Made by a program: the position numbers and the translations under genes. A stretch of 64,000 nucleotides of DNA from Solirubrum koreensis (GTDB lineage: Bacteria; Bacteroidota; Bacteroidia; Cytophagales; Hymenobacteraceae): the NCBI RefSeq assembly GCF_039541855.1, contig NZ_BAABHA010000010.1:310001-374000 (forward strand). Direction: 5' to 3'. Positions 63,616 to 64,000 of this stretch are shown here, piece after piece. How positions within the stretch are numbered: the first letter of the stretch is position 1; each line of letters opens with the position of its first letter. The notes under the pieces were generated by a model that was not told the DNA's origin, searched no databases, and was given only the letters and a program-made list of their open reading frames with translations.

Positions 63616-63963
63616 TTACGCCTTTACTTTCTCCACGATGCCTTTGAAAGCCTCGGGGTGATTGAGTGCCAGATCGGCGAGAACCTTGCGGTTCAAGTCG
63701 ATGCCGGCACGCTTCAGGCCGCCCATAAACTGCGAGTACGAGAGGCCGTACTGACGGGCACCAGCGTTGATACGCTGAATCCACAGAGCACGGAACTCAC
63801 GCTTCTTAACCTTACGGTCGCGGTAAGCATAAAGCAAACCTTTCTCAACCGCGTTTTTAGCTACGGTCCAGACATTCTTGCGGCTACCAAAGTATCCTTT
63901 GGCCAAACGCATTACCTTTTTGCGACGGTGGCGCGAAGCCACGTTATTGACGCTTCTTGGCAT
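63616..63963 (-). CDS. rplT: 50S ribosomal protein L20
   Basis: 115 residues (MPRSVNNVASRHRRKKVMRL). L20 binds 23S rRNA and is needed early in 50S assembly. Conserved segments are RHRRKKVMRLAKGYFGSRKN, REFRALWIQRINAGARQYGL and FMGGLKRAGIDLNRKVLADL. Normal length. It is usually the last gene of infC-rpmI-rplT, and the other two would lie just beyond the right edge of the window. It ends 10 bases before the perfect palindrome. Confidence 0.97.
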   Translation of the reverse strand: MPRSVNNVASRHRRKKVMRLAKGYFGSRKNVWTVAKNAVEKGLLYAYRDRKVKKREFRALWIQRINAGARQYGLSYSQFMGGLKRAGIDLNRKVLADLALNHPEAFKGIVEKVKA

Positions 63964-64000
63964 AACCTACTGAGTTTTTGGCGGCCGGTGCCGTCTCTAA

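Overview
The window looks like a chromosomal segment of a high-GC member of the Bacteroidota, most likely Hymenobacter or a close relative in the Cytophagales. The evidence is: a 287-residue primary sigma factor of the Bacteroidota type; many -7 boxes of the form TAnnTTTG and almost no Shine-Dalgarno sequences; TonB-dependent receptor, T9SS-sorted protease, SPOR and histone-H1-like proteins typical of the phylum; BshB1 (bacillithiol synthesis); and fused hisIE and hisB. I found no insertion sequence, prophage, CRISPR array or rRNA.

Layout. 1-5 kb: end of a DUF349 protein, a Xre/RES toxin-antitoxin pair whose toxin is frameshifted, tRNA-Thr, an outer-membrane barrel and a GNAT-like protein. 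5-10 kb: HD phosphohydrolase, small lipoprotein, gyrA, TPR protein. 10.2-11.9 kb: a visibly AT-rich island with one uncharacterised gene that appears to be transcribed leaderless. 12-15.3 kb: sugar epimerase, GT2 glycosyltransferase and a duplicated LAB_N membrane protein, probably envelope glycan or lipid modification. 15.3-23.2 kb: a complete histidine operon on the minus strand (hisG-D-C-B-H-A-F-IE). It is preceded by a short reading frame with six His codons within nine, mutually exclusive hairpins and a U-tract terminator, i.e. a classical attenuator. 23.3-34.3 kb: housekeeping and envelope genes (DUF2911, TonB receptor, rpe, zinc ribbon, S8 protease, lipoprotein, mnmA, inactive TrpF-like protein, DinB-like, trmB).

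34.3-44.3 kb: a minus-strand cluster TPR - outer-membrane barrel - SPOR - exbB - exbD - tonB, followed after a terminator by folC. The partners suggest an envelope-energising, Tol-like machine rather than a simple uptake system. 44.5-46.1 kb: a second, intact RES/Xre toxin-antitoxin pair beside a SUFU-type gene broken by an in-frame stop. 46-64 kb: mostly core genes (holA, tyrS, histone-H1-like, an alpha-oxoamine synthase, biotin carboxylase, bshB1, M23/LysM peptidase, trxB, rpoD, pnp, rpsO, lptF/G-type permease, tRNA-Met, rplT), interrupted at 52.3-53.5 kb by two low-GC orphan genes.

Recurrent features outside genes. Many intergenic regions carry strong hairpin terminators, including a perfect 58-nt palindrome near 63.58 kb. 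Several start codons are preceded by short G-poor words repeated in tandem (CAACTGACAACT, GCACATT, CCATTTAACCATCC, CCTGTTAC/ACCTATTA), often with inverted copies nearby. The histidine attenuator and this word-repeat class are the two observations I would follow first. All family assignments were made by eye from motifs and overall similarity; no search was run.
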